From Bacteriovoracaceae bacterium (GTDB lineage Bacteria; Bdellovibrionota; Bacteriovoracia; Bacteriovoracales; Bacteriovoracaceae): a stretch of DNA of 64,000 nucleotides. The notes under the pieces were generated by a model. That model saw only the letters and a program-made list of their open reading frames with translations, was not told the DNA's origin and searched no databases. The translations under genes were made by a program, and so were the position numbers. The DNA is taken from assembly GCA_024711325.1 (NCBI GenBank), contig JANJTC010000007.1:124001-188000 (forward strand), read 5' to 3'. Shown here piece by piece: positions 34,865 through 42,816 of this stretch (position 1 is its first letter; every line of letters begins with the position of its first letter).

Positions 34865-35348
34865 TGTCCGTCGTTTCATATTTTAAGCACTTCACTCCCA
34901 AATAGATGTAGAAATAAAGAAACATGGTTAGAACATTATAAGTCAACCATCCTAAACCTAATCCTGCCTGATCGACGATGAAAGAAAGAGCGAAAATGGA
35001 GCCGGTTAGAGTGTAGAAAAGAACATATCCTTGGGCCCAGAGTTTTTTTCTTAAATAGAAACAATAAAAGAAGAGATTGTTAATCAGGATCAAAAACAAG
35101 AAGAAATAAAAGGTATTATCCAGGAATGATTTCATCTCTAAGATGGTATCTGTTGAAAAATTTTCCAAAAGATAACCATTTTTTCGCACCATCTGATGGA
35201 CCAGGCTAGTGGAGAGATCTTTTTTCAGCCAGTACAGTCGTAGATAAATGGTATTAATCAGATCCAGACTAATGAGCAGAATCACCGCAGAGATGACAAA
35301 GCGACGTCCGCCAATAACTAAAAAATGCTTCTTTAATTTTTCCATCAT
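34842..35348 (-). CDS. Small four-helix membrane protein of unknown function
   Basis: 168 residues with a basic N-terminus and four predicted transmembrane helices (about 16-36, 78-98, 104-122, 130-152), with a loop of 40 residues after the first. No family motif seen. Divergent from the DUF2252 gene (58-bp gap). Confidence 0.6.
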   Translation of the reverse strand: MMEKLKKHFLVIGGRRFVISAVILLISLDLINTIYLRLYWLKKDLSTSLVHQMVRKNGYLLENFSTDTILEMKSFLDNTFYFFLFLILINNLFFYCFYLRKKLWAQGYVLFYTLTGSIFALSFIVDQAGLGLGWLTYNVLTMFLYFYIYLGVKCLKYETTDIIPEHER

Positions 35349-35406
35349 ATGAGAAAATCTTAGCTTAAGTTATTGATTCCCACAATAATCGGCCTATAGT
35401 CATATT

Positions 35407-36516
35407 ATGGATGATTATCTCCGTCTGGGCCATGCCTTTCAAAAACGCTTGGGTACTGCACCTCCCTCTCATAGAGAGGCCCGCTATCTGTTTTTTAGAA
35501 TGGCCTGCCCGTTTATGCAGGCAAAACTTCCTCGATTTGTGGCCCTCTCTGGAGTTCCCCTGACATTTCTTCATGGAAATCCACATATTGATAATTACGT
35601 TAAAACCTTCCATGGCTCGGCCATGCTGGACTTTGACCGCTCCAGAATTGGACCCTATTGTTGGGATATCATCCGTTTTTTAAGTTCACTATCTCTTAGA
35701 CGAGAAGAAACAAATGGGTTTCTGGATCGGAAAGTTATTGAATACTTTCTGGATGCTTATATCGTGCATTTTTTAAATCCTGATTTACCTGCTAAGCAAC
35801 TTAAAATGCTGAAGAATGTATCACCCGAAAAATGGCAAAAAACTTCACGGGATTACTTGCATTCCAATAAGCGTTGGGCAAAAAAAATGCGGGAAAATCC
35901 TATTAATCCTAATGGGGGAGTGGCCGAAACCCTCTTAAAAAGATTTTTGGAGTCTCGGAATGAATTGTCATTATTAAGGGATTATAAGGTCAGTGAAGCT
36001 GGACTCACTCCGGGTAGTTTAGGAAAAGAGCACTATATTTTTGCTTTAGTTCCAAAGGATGGAAAATCTGAGCTTGATTCGATCATCCTGGATATTAAAG
36101 AAGTTTATACGGAGAAGAATAATAGATACTTCTTTTCACCTACCTCTCACCACGGTGAAAGAATGATTCTAGCCAGTCAAATTTTTGCCAATGGAATGGA
36201 AGACCGACTGGGCTTTTGTACTTATCAGGATAAACAATACTGGGGCCGGCAAGTTCCGAGCTTTGCAGTTAAAGTCAAAAAATTTTTGAATAAAGAGGAG
36301 CAATGTGATTTTGCATACTCAGTTGGATCCGAACTTGGAAAAGGACACAGGAGAGGTTTACTTAATCCCCAATCGGCCATTTTGCTGGAAAAAGATTTGC
36401 AGCAAAATTTTGATCAGTATTACAAAGTGAGTAAGCTTTTTACTTATGATTTAAACCTCACTTTTGAGGCCTTGATGAAAAAGCTTAAGCTCCATCAGGA
36501 ATATCGGAGCTGGTAA
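35407..36516 (+). CDS. DUF2252 family protein (kinase-like fold)
   Basis: 369 residues. LTFLHGNPHIDNYV and AMLDFDRSRIGPYCWDIIRF match the GDxHxENFG and DFDExxxGPxxWDLxR motifs of DUF2252, which look like the catalytic and metal motifs of aminoglycoside-phosphotransferase-type kinases. The substrate is unknown. Its stop overlaps the ATG of the TSUP permease (TAATG), so the two are coupled. Confidence 0.8.
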   Translation: MDDYLRLGHAFQKRLGTAPPSHREARYLFFRMACPFMQAKLPRFVALSGVPLTFLHGNPHIDNYVKTFHGSAMLDFDRSRIGPYCWDIIRFLSSLSLRREETNGFLDRKVIEYFLDAYIVHFLNPDLPAKQLKMLKNVSPEKWQKTSRDYLHSNKRWAKKMRENPINPNGGVAETLLKRFLESRNELSLLRDYKVSEAGLTPGSLGKEHYIFALVPKDGKSELDSIILDIKEVYTEKNNRYFFSPTSHHGERMILASQIFANGMEDRLGFCTYQDKQYWGRQVPSFAVKVKKFLNKEEQCDFAYSVGSELGKGHRRGLLNPQSAILLEKDLQQNFDQYYKVSKLFTYDLNLTFEALMKKLKLHQEYRSW

Positions 36517-37256
36517 TGCTTTCACTGATTCTTTTATGTCTACTTGTAACAGGCGGCTCACTGATTACGAGTTTAACTGGCCTTGGAGGCGGAACTCTTA
36601 TTCTCGCCGGATTATTGTTAGTTTATCCTCCAGAACTTGCGATACCTCTTCATAGTTTCACTCAGTTTTCGGCGAATGCTTTACGTGCCGGTTTATTTTT
36701 TAAATCAGTTAATTGGAAAGTGGTCGCTTTTTATGGTTCTTTGATGTTGCCTGCGGCGTGGGGAGCGGCCAAGATTTTTGACCTGATCAATCCTAGCTTG
36801 CTTAAAATAATGGTTGGTCTTTTTATTCTCATTTCCATTATCCCTTTCAAATTCACACCAAGAGGTGAGCCACGACCCAGCACATTTATGTTTATTGGCG
36901 CTCTCTCAGGGTTCTTTGGTGTCTTTGTCGGTGCTATTGGTCCAGCAGTGGTTCCATTTTTTAATCGCTTGAAGTTATCTCGAGATGGAATTTTATCCAC
37001 TAAGAGTGCCGGTCAGATGATTCTGCAGTTATCGAAAATCATCGCTTTCTCGGGAGCAGCGGGAATAAATTTTATCGTGTTAAAGGATCATATTGGGATT
37101 TTAATTTTAGGTACATTGGTAGGTGTCGCGATCTCTATTCCGATTGGCAAAAGAATTTCAGATCAAAAATTTGATCTTGCTGTGAATCTGCTTTTAGCTC
37201 TGATTTCAATAAAAGTTTTAGTGGAAGGGGTTCGGGAACTTTTTCTTAATGCATGA
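36516..37256 (+). CDS. TSUP family permease (TauE/SafE-like)
   Basis: 246 residues with about eight transmembrane helices in two halves, beginning LVTGGSLITSLTGLGGGTL, with the second half around GALSGFFGVFVGAIGPAVVPFF. These are the Gly-rich first helices of the TSUP family, which moves sulphite, sulphoacetate and similar anions. No sulphur-metabolism gene is nearby. It overlaps the 3' end of the convergent DUF2203 gene by 11 nt. Confidence 0.88.
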   Translation: MLSLILLCLLVTGGSLITSLTGLGGGTLILAGLLLVYPPELAIPLHSFTQFSANALRAGLFFKSVNWKVVAFYGSLMLPAAWGAAKIFDLINPSLLKIMVGLFILISIIPFKFTPRGEPRPSTFMFIGALSGFFGVFVGAIGPAVVPFFNRLKLSRDGILSTKSAGQMILQLSKIIAFSGAAGINFIVLKDHIGILILGTLVGVAISIPIGKRISDQKFDLAVNLLLALISIKVLVEGVRELFLNA

Positions 37257-37584
37257 AAAGGCGATTTTCAGGGTATTCCCACAGAAAATGACCTTCTTCA
37301 CCAGGAATTCGAACCTTGCAAAGTGAAACAGGAATTGCCCCAAGACGACGAATCTTATCTGACCAGCTTTGAAGACTAATGTTGATTTTTTCCTGAATAC
37401 CTTCGGCCTTGGCCGAATTGGTTTTAAAAAATGAAAGCTGAGAATTTAAGACATTAAGGTCGCGTTTGGTTTTAGCGGAAATGTGCATGAGTAGAGGGAC
37501 CAACTCCAAAGCTTCTTCGTGAGAGAAAGTTTTGGTCTGATTCAATGGATAGATATTCCGTACGTTCTCGAAATTAGTTTCCAT
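37246..37584 (-). CDS. DUF2203-like protein
   Basis: 112 residues. It begins with a helical segment (TFSHEEALELVPLLMHISAKT) like the FTxEEANxLLPxL start of DUF2203 and ends with VSLCKVRIPGEEGHFLWEYPEN, like the C-terminal LCWxxGExxIxxWH pattern. Function unknown. It overlaps smpB by 1 nt at its start. Confidence 0.7.
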   Translation of the reverse strand: METNFENVRNIYPLNQTKTFSHEEALELVPLLMHISAKTKRDLNVLNSQLSFFKTNSAKAEGIQEKINISLQSWSDKIRRLGAIPVSLCKVRIPGEEGHFLWEYPENRLFMH

Positions 37585-38033
37585 TATTCAAAATGTCCTT
37601 GTCTAAGTTTGCGCTCCACGTCCTTTTTAGCAGCAGTATCACGCTTATCAAAGAGTTTTTTCCCCTTGGCCAGAGCGATTTCACATTTTACCAGCGAGTC
37701 TTTGAAGTATAGCGCCAATGGGATGATGGTGTAGCCCTTTGTGGACATTTTTTTGGCTATTTGCTGGATTTCTTCACGTTTTAACAAGAGCTTACGCTTT
37801 CTCGTTTCAGGATGGTTATTGATATTTCCAAATTCATAATGGGGGATCGTGGCATTTTGGAGCCAGACTTCACCCTGTGAATCAATTGTAACGTAGGCCT
37901 CGTTAATGATGCCTTTTCCCAATCTCAGTGACTTAACCTCGGTACCAAGTAGCGCGACGCCGCATTCATACTTCTCTTCTAGAAAGTAGTCATAACCAGC
38001 ACGTTGATTTTTACAGATGATTTTTATGCCCAT
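37584..38033 (-). CDS. smpB: SsrA-binding protein SmpB
   Basis: Binds tmRNA and delivers it to stalled ribosomes for trans-translation. Family features: IICKNQRAGYDYF at the start, CGVALLGTEVKSLRLGK (the usual GTEVKSxR), the LLLKREEIQ helix and a basic tail with DKRDTAAKKDVERKL (usual DKRxxxKxRD). The 149-residue length is normal. It lies on the minus strand between rsmA and the DUF2203 gene. No ssrA gene is visible in this window. Confidence 0.95.
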   Translation of the reverse strand: MGIKIICKNQRAGYDYFLEEKYECGVALLGTEVKSLRLGKGIINEAYVTIDSQGEVWLQNATIPHYEFGNINNHPETRKRKLLLKREEIQQIAKKMSTKGYTIIPLALYFKDSLVKCEIALAKGKKLFDKRDTAAKKDVERKLRQGHFE

Positions 38034-38060
38034 AAGGATCAGGACTATATCATAAGAGCT

Positions 38061-38861
38061 TCAGGCCGGCGACTTTGAAAAAAGATCAAATAGCTTAAGA
38101 ACATCTTGGTAGCTCAAGGCTTCTGCTCGGACTTGGGGGTCCAGGCCACAAGCCTCCAGGCAACTTAGGGCCTTTTCACTTCCCCAGTCTTTTTTAAGAA
38201 TCCCACCCAACTGCTTTCGTCTTTGAGAAAAAATAAGCCGCAGGTAGCTCTCATATTGGTCGACCAGATTTAAAGAAATATCTGGCGCTGCTTTTCGTTT
38301 AAAATTTAATACCTGTGAATCCACTTTCGGAGGGGGAACAAAAGCTCCGGGAGGTGCATAAACAACATGTGAGAGATGAAATTGGGATAAGCACAAGGCA
38401 TGAAGTGAGCCCATCGCATTACGAGGATCGTTGGGAAGGATTTTTTGGGCCACTTCCTTTTGATACATTAATGTCATGTGAGTGATCTCTGGAATTCTTA
38501 AAAAGGAAAGTGTCAAAGGTACGCTGACATTATAAGGAAGATTTGAAACCAGCCATACCGATTTAAAAGCATGCTTATCTAAAAAATCTTTCCAGTTAAA
38601 TTCTAAAGCGTCCTGTCGGTAAATGTTATCTGCTCCTACGACAGGTGTCAGAAGTTCTACGAAACGTTCATCCATCTCAATCACAAATAACGGAACATTG
38701 TATTTTGCCAGATGAGGAGTCAAAACAGCAGGACCTGGTCCGATTTCAACGATGGCGTCCACTCCTTCAGGAAGGGGAGAAGTGATTTTATTAATGACGG
38801 TAGGACTGCTTAAAAAATGTTGGCCAAAACTTTTATTGGCCATAGGAAAACGATGGCCCAT
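38061..38861 (-). CDS. rsmA: 16S rRNA adenine dimethyltransferase RsmA (KsgA)
   Basis: Dimethylates two adjacent adenines near the 3' end of 16S rRNA. The motifs are FGQHFL at the start, the SAM-binding EIGPGPAVLT, and the catalytic SNLPYNVSVP. It ends with the usual helical domain (FSQRRKQLGGIL). The frame reaches 38948, but the ATG at 38861 overlaps the tsaD stop (TAATG) and gives a normal start and length of 267 residues; an ATG at 38843 is a second option. Confidence 0.93.
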   Translation of the reverse strand: MGHRFPMANKSFGQHFLSSPTVINKITSPLPEGVDAIVEIGPGPAVLTPHLAKYNVPLFVIEMDERFVELLTPVVGADNIYRQDALEFNWKDFLDKHAFKSVWLVSNLPYNVSVPLTLSFLRIPEITHMTLMYQKEVAQKILPNDPRNAMGSLHALCLSQFHLSHVVYAPPGAFVPPPKVDSQVLNFKRKAAPDISLNLVDQYESYLRLIFSQRRKQLGGILKKDWGSEKALSCLEACGLDPQVRAEALSYQDVLKLFDLFSKSPA

Positions 38862-39922
38862 TATTTTTTCTCCACAAAGCGGGAACGAGCATCCAGCGAA
38901 AGACATTCTGGAAAAGGGACGGAGAGTTCCGGAACACGAGCGGCCCAATTGGCCACCATTCCAGCATTGTCAGTGCAGTAAATCGGTTTTACTACATGGA
39001 CGTTTTTAAAGTTATTCTGGAAAACTTCATTAAGACGTGAATTACAGGCAACACCTCCACCAATCACGATGGGTGTCTCAAAATTTTTAACTCTCAAATT
39101 TAAAATCTTTTCAATAATTTCTTCGGCCTTAATTCTTAAAGTTTGGACAATCGCTTCCTGGTAACCGGCACATAAATGAGGAAGTTCCTGTTCAATCTCT
39201 TCTGGAGACATCTTTTGTAGTTTTACTCTTAAAGCAGTTTTTAAACCCGAATAACTCATTTTACCGGGGCGGTCACGCATGTAGCTGATCGGAAAATCGA
39301 ACTTCTTTTTATCACCAGTTTTACTTAAGTCATCAATGATTCTGCCTGCGGGATAACCAACACCCAGAAGTTTTCCACCTTTATCAAAAGCTTCTCCGGC
39401 GGCATCATCCAGAGTGTTTCCCAAAATCTCCATCTCATTAGGGCCTTTCATCCACATAAAGACTGTATGACCTCCACTGACCAAGAGACCTAGGTAAGGA
39501 TACGAAACCTTTTCTGTTAGATGAATCGCTTCGAGATGAGCATATAGATGATTAACGGGAACAATAGGAAGTTCTCGCATCATGGCGAAGGTTTTTGCCA
39601 AATTGATTCCTGTTAGTAATGAACCTACAAGACCTGGATGAGTTGTCACCGCAACTTCTGTAATATCTTCCGGAGAAATATTTGCCTCTTTAAAACTTAC
39701 GTCCAAAAGTGGAGGAAGAGCTTTCACATGCGAGCGGGCGGCAAGTTCAGGAACAACTCCTCCCCATTTCGCAAGCAGGAAATCCTGGTTATAACTGTTG
39801 AGAGCTAGAATTTTTTGAGTTTCGCCGTCGGTTTCCAGAATGCAGATTGAGGTGTCGTCACAACTGGTTTCGACACCTAAAATGATTCGTCGGCCAATAT
39901 TAGATTTCTTTTTTAGCTGCAT
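38861..39922 (-). CDS. tsaD: tRNA N6-adenosine threonylcarbamoyltransferase TsaD
   Basis: Transfers threonylcarbamoyl to A37 of tRNAs. The N-terminal ILGVETSCDDTS is typical, the metal-binding HxxxH is at about residues 125-129 (NHLYAHLEA), and LGLLVSGGHT and YPAGRIIDDL follow. The 353-residue length is normal. The start overlaps the upstream cpoB-like gene by 23 nt, and there is no later start codon before the conserved N-terminus, so the overlap seems real. Confidence 0.95.
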   Translation of the reverse strand: MQLKKKSNIGRRIILGVETSCDDTSICILETDGETQKILALNSYNQDFLLAKWGGVVPELAARSHVKALPPLLDVSFKEANISPEDITEVAVTTHPGLVGSLLTGINLAKTFAMMRELPIVPVNHLYAHLEAIHLTEKVSYPYLGLLVSGGHTVFMWMKGPNEMEILGNTLDDAAGEAFDKGGKLLGVGYPAGRIIDDLSKTGDKKKFDFPISYMRDRPGKMSYSGLKTALRVKLQKMSPEEIEQELPHLCAGYQEAIVQTLRIKAEEIIEKILNLRVKNFETPIVIGGGVACNSRLNEVFQNNFKNVHVVKPIYCTDNAGMVANWAARVPELSVPFPECLSLDARSRFVEKK

Positions 39923-40667
39923 CCGCTTCTTTTGTTCCCTTGTAATCTTCTATCACTTTCAAAAAGGCCTCTTTCGCTTCATCGCTTTTTCCTGATTTTT
40001 TCAGTGATTTGCCAATGAAAAGTAGACTACTTGGAGCAAGGGAAGATTTAGGGTACTTGGTAAAAATTTTACTAAAGTAGACCAGGGCCTTATCAGAATT
40101 ACCTGTATAAAACTCTACCTTACCTAAACCATGAAGAACTTTATTCTTCTCGCCTGGAGTTAGGTCAGGATGATCGATCAAGGTTTCAAGGAGGGTGCGG
40201 GCATCAGAATATTTATCATTCTTAATTAATTCCAGACCTTTCGTTAAATCCGCTTTAGCGCTTTTTTTTTTCGGTGCTGACTGGGCCTTAGTGGCAGCTG
40301 CCAGGCTTTCAGTTACTTTCTCAATGAATGCACGTTGCTCTTTTAATTCATTTTGAATTTGAAGCAGTTGACCACTTTCTGTTTCTTGCTGAGTTTTTAG
40401 AACATTCAGTGTTTCATTCATTTTGTTTAAATGTTCAGGGTCCACTTTCTTTTGGCGATGTTCAATTTCCTCCAGACGTCCATTCATGCGATCAAGCTGA
40501 GATTGCATATCTTTCATCTGGGTCACCATGTCGGCAACCAAACCCTGAGAATCTTTCATCTGTTCAGTCATGCTTTCCAGACGTTTTTCACGGTTGACCT
40601 GATCAGCGGTCTTAATACAAGCAGTGGATAAAAGAATAAGTGAAATTAAAGAAAAGATTTTCATCAT
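39900..40667 (-). CDS. CpoB/YbgF-like lipoprotein with coiled coil and TPR repeats
   Basis: A periplasmic protein that in other bacteria links the Tol-Pal machine with cell-wall synthesis. The lipobox is STAC (signal MMKIFSLISLILLSTAC). Residues ~25-110 form a coiled coil (MKDMQSQLDRMNGRLEEIE), followed by an Ala/Lys linker and three TPR-like helix pairs (about 140-250), with the CpoB-type ending YPKSSLAPSSLLFIGKSLKKSG. The ATG at 40667 has GAGGTG 7 nt upstream. The neighbouring DUF4398 lipoprotein and pal genes support the role. Unlike E. coli CpoB, it is a lipoprotein. Confidence 0.82.
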   Translation of the reverse strand: MMKIFSLISLILLSTACIKTADQVNREKRLESMTEQMKDSQGLVADMVTQMKDMQSQLDRMNGRLEEIEHRQKKVDPEHLNKMNETLNVLKTQQETESGQLLQIQNELKEQRAFIEKVTESLAAATKAQSAPKKKSAKADLTKGLELIKNDKYSDARTLLETLIDHPDLTPGEKNKVLHGLGKVEFYTGNSDKALVYFSKIFTKYPKSSLAPSSLLFIGKSLKKSGKSDEAKEAFLKVIEDYKGTKEADAAKKEI

Positions 40668-40717
40668 GGCCGTACACCTCAAATTCAGTAGATGTATCGA
40701 TATTACAGGAATATTAA

Positions 40718-41020
40718 CTATTCCGCATTACCTTCAAGGGCTTTTTTTCTGATTGATTGATATTCAGCTTGCTCTGAGAATTTTTTAGAAAGAAGAGCGT
40801 ATTCCTGTGCCTTATTAAAATACTTTCGGCGGTAGGCCGACTTGGCCTTCAGGTAAAAGTCTTCGGCTTTTCGAAAGGTGTTGGCCGCATGAACGTCGGC
40901 CCCGGCTTCTTTGGCGGCCATGAAAGCTGCCTGCGCGAGACTCATCTCAATTTTAGGACGTGTGGTCGCTAAACCACACGCACCCAAAATGAATAATATG
41001 AGAAGGAGAGCTAATCTCAT
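40718..41020 (-). CDS. DUF4398 small lipoprotein
   Basis: 100 residues with lipobox ILGAC and a helical domain (EMSLAQAAFMAAKEAGADVHA, RKAEDFYLKAKSAY) that fits DUF4398, a family often found next to pal and ompA-like genes. Located 6 bp after pal, with 50 bp to the cpoB-like gene. Probably an outer-membrane-anchored envelope protein; function unknown. Confidence 0.75.
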   Translation of the reverse strand: MRLALLLILFILGACGLATTRPKIEMSLAQAAFMAAKEAGADVHAANTFRKAEDFYLKAKSAYRRKYFNKAQEYALLSKKFSEQAEYQSIRKKALEGNAE

Positions 41021-41026
41021 TAGACC

Positions 41027-41527
41027 TTATTTCGCTGTTACAACGAAATTTGCACGACGGTTTTGAGACCATGCTGATTCATCACTGCCTTCAGCTTTTG
41101 GACGCTCACTTCCGTAAGAGATTGTTGAAATTCTTTTTGATTCAACACCAAGAGCAACCAAGTAATCACGTACTGCTTTAGCACGACGCTCACCTAGAGC
41201 AAGGTTGTACTGACGTCCACCACGCTCATCGCAGTGACCTTCAACTTGAATGTCTACGTTCGCGTTAGCTTTAAGGTAATCAGCATTTGATTTAACAGCT
41301 TCTTTAGTTTCTGAATCTAAGTTTGAAGAGTCAAAACCGAAATAAACAGTTTGTAGACCGCCAGCTTTATTGCTGTCAGAGTCACCGTTGAGTTCAAGTG
41401 TTAAACCGTTGTTTGCACCATCAGCGCCAAGAGCACCGTCGTCTTGAGCATTTTTTGGTTTGTTAGAGGCACAACCTACAGCAAGTAGGCCAACCATAAG
41501 AGTTGTAAAAAAAGCGCGTGTGAACAT
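41027..41527 (-). CDS. pal: Peptidoglycan-associated lipoprotein Pal (OmpA-like)
   Basis: An outer-membrane lipoprotein that binds peptidoglycan and, with the Tol system, keeps the envelope together. The lipobox is LAVGC. The C-terminal OmpA-like domain has QTVYFGFDSSNLDSE, VEGHCDERGGRQYNLALGERRA and the Pal-typical ISTISYGSERP. The 166-residue length is normal. It begins a minus-strand group with the DUF4398 and cpoB-like genes; tolQRAB are not in the window. Confidence 0.95.
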   Translation of the reverse strand: MFTRAFFTTLMVGLLAVGCASNKPKNAQDDGALGADGANNGLTLELNGDSDSNKAGGLQTVYFGFDSSNLDSETKEAVKSNADYLKANANVDIQVEGHCDERGGRQYNLALGERRAKAVRDYLVALGVESKRISTISYGSERPKAEGSDESAWSQNRRANFVVTAK

Positions 41528-41688
41528 TTAACTTCTCCTTTGAAGTAATAAGAATCTAAAATTAAAGGTAATCGCCCCAATTATGCCGAGTTTACCGTGT
41601 TTTTTGAAGGAAAAACTGATTCTGTGACTCGGAGTTTTAAAGAGTCAGGGGTTTGACGTCTTTAACTGTGTGTTTGTCATAGTATTGA

Positions 41689-41716
41689 CTATTATTTGCA
41701 TTGAGGCGCGCGTCAA
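41689..41716 (-). promoter_or_regulatory. Possible promoter for the pal operon
   Basis: The minus strand reads TTGACG, a 16-bp spacer, then TAATAG, a fair sigma70-type pair. It would give a leader of about 155 nt before pal. The surrounding 341-bp gap (41528-41868) otherwise holds only the terminator at 41842-41863, and no coding sequence is seen there. Confidence 0.3.
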
Positions 41717-41841
41717 GAGCTTGTTTATTGGAAATCTTTGCCTCTGCAGAAGTTGGCATCGGTCTTGCTTACAAAATAATGTGTGTGTGTTGGAGTTAAA
41801 GAAAGGATTTTTTTAGCTTCTCCTTAGTCTCTCGAAAAAAA

Positions 41842-41863
41842 AGCCCATCAGAAATGATGGGCT
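41842..41863. terminator. Bidirectional intrinsic terminator
   Basis: A perfect 9-bp stem (AGCCCATCA / TGATGGGCT) with a GAAA tetraloop is flanked by an A-run on one side and a T-run on the other. It serves the minus-strand gene whose stop codon lies in the T/A-run at 41869. Confidence 0.9.
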
Positions 41864-41868
41864 TTTTT

Positions 41869-42786
41869 TTATTCAAAACTCTCAAATACAAAATTCGCTA
41901 TTGTCCTCATGCTATAACTGGAAATTGTGTCATAGAGAGGATTTAATTCATAAATTCCCATCATAGTCATATGTTTGAAGGGAAGTTTTTTGTAACGTTT
42001 CCAGATATCCAATAATTCAGAAAGAGTTATTCCTCCTGGGTTAACCGCACTGACTCCAGGGACTTCCGAACCAATTAGAGCGTCAGCATCCAGACTAAAG
42101 ATTACAAGAGTCTTTTCATCAATATCTGAGGAGATTTCCTCAAAAAAGACATCCAGTGAATGACCAGTCATTTGCTTTTTCCATAAAAATTTGATTTTTC
42201 CTCTTTTGAAGGGGGAAAGGGTGGAAAAGGAATTGGCAAAGGAATGAAGACCTAGTTGATAAAGTGAGAAGTTGCCTTCGAACTGGTCTGCAAACTGTCG
42301 GAAAGGTGTACCAGAATGGTGATTTTCATCAGTGCGAGTATCAGCATGAGCATCAACATTAAGGACTACAACTTTAGAATAATTCTTTGAGGCCGCCTTG
42401 AGGAGAGGATAAATGTGATCATGCCCCCCTCCAATATGACAAATTCGGCTTTGCGGATAGTCGCTTAGTAATTGTGAAATTCTTGATGCTTCTTGCTCTT
42501 GGGCCAAATGAAAGTTGGCCTCCTCCTCATTTACATCCGAGACTTCATAATCAAAGAACGCTAATTGGGTGAGAGTTTTATCCTGAGCAAACTTTTTAAA
42601 TGTGGCCAGAAAAGACTTAGGAGCAAAGCGGGCACCGTTACGACCACCATTTCTTATGACTCCTACATCTGAAGAGCTTTTTAAAAAGAGGCAGGTCTCG
42701 AGAGCAACTTTGTCATTTCTTGAAAATAATGCACCTATAGACTCTTGAAATCGTTTTTGTGATTGAGTGATGGATGGCTTCGTCAT
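41869..42786 (-). CDS. Arginase/agmatinase-fold hydrolase, formimidoylglutamase-like
   Basis: A manganese-dependent ureohydrolase-fold enzyme. The metal motifs are HIGGGHDH, NVDAHADTRT and FSLDADAL. The third motif continues as GSEVPGVSAVNPGG rather than the DPxxAPG of arginase, closer to the PGVSAPxP form of formimidoylglutamases. No histidine-degradation or arginine genes are adjacent, so the substrate is open. Single gene with its own terminator, divergent from a GYF_2 membrane protein gene. Confidence 0.8.
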   Translation of the reverse strand: MTKPSITQSQKRFQESIGALFSRNDKVALETCLFLKSSSDVGVIRNGGRNGARFAPKSFLATFKKFAQDKTLTQLAFFDYEVSDVNEEEANFHLAQEQEASRISQLLSDYPQSRICHIGGGHDHIYPLLKAASKNYSKVVVLNVDAHADTRTDENHHSGTPFRQFADQFEGNFSLYQLGLHSFANSFSTLSPFKRGKIKFLWKKQMTGHSLDVFFEEISSDIDEKTLVIFSLDADALIGSEVPGVSAVNPGGITLSELLDIWKRYKKLPFKHMTMMGIYELNPLYDTISSYSMRTIANFVFESFE

Positions 42787-42816
42787 AAAATAGTTTTATT
42801 TCCCATTGGTTTAAGA

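Noticed and set aside
41528-41868. Possible small RNA gene in the 341-bp gap before pal
   Set aside because: Only a weak promoter-like pair and the terminator are seen; no stable conserved-looking structure stands out.
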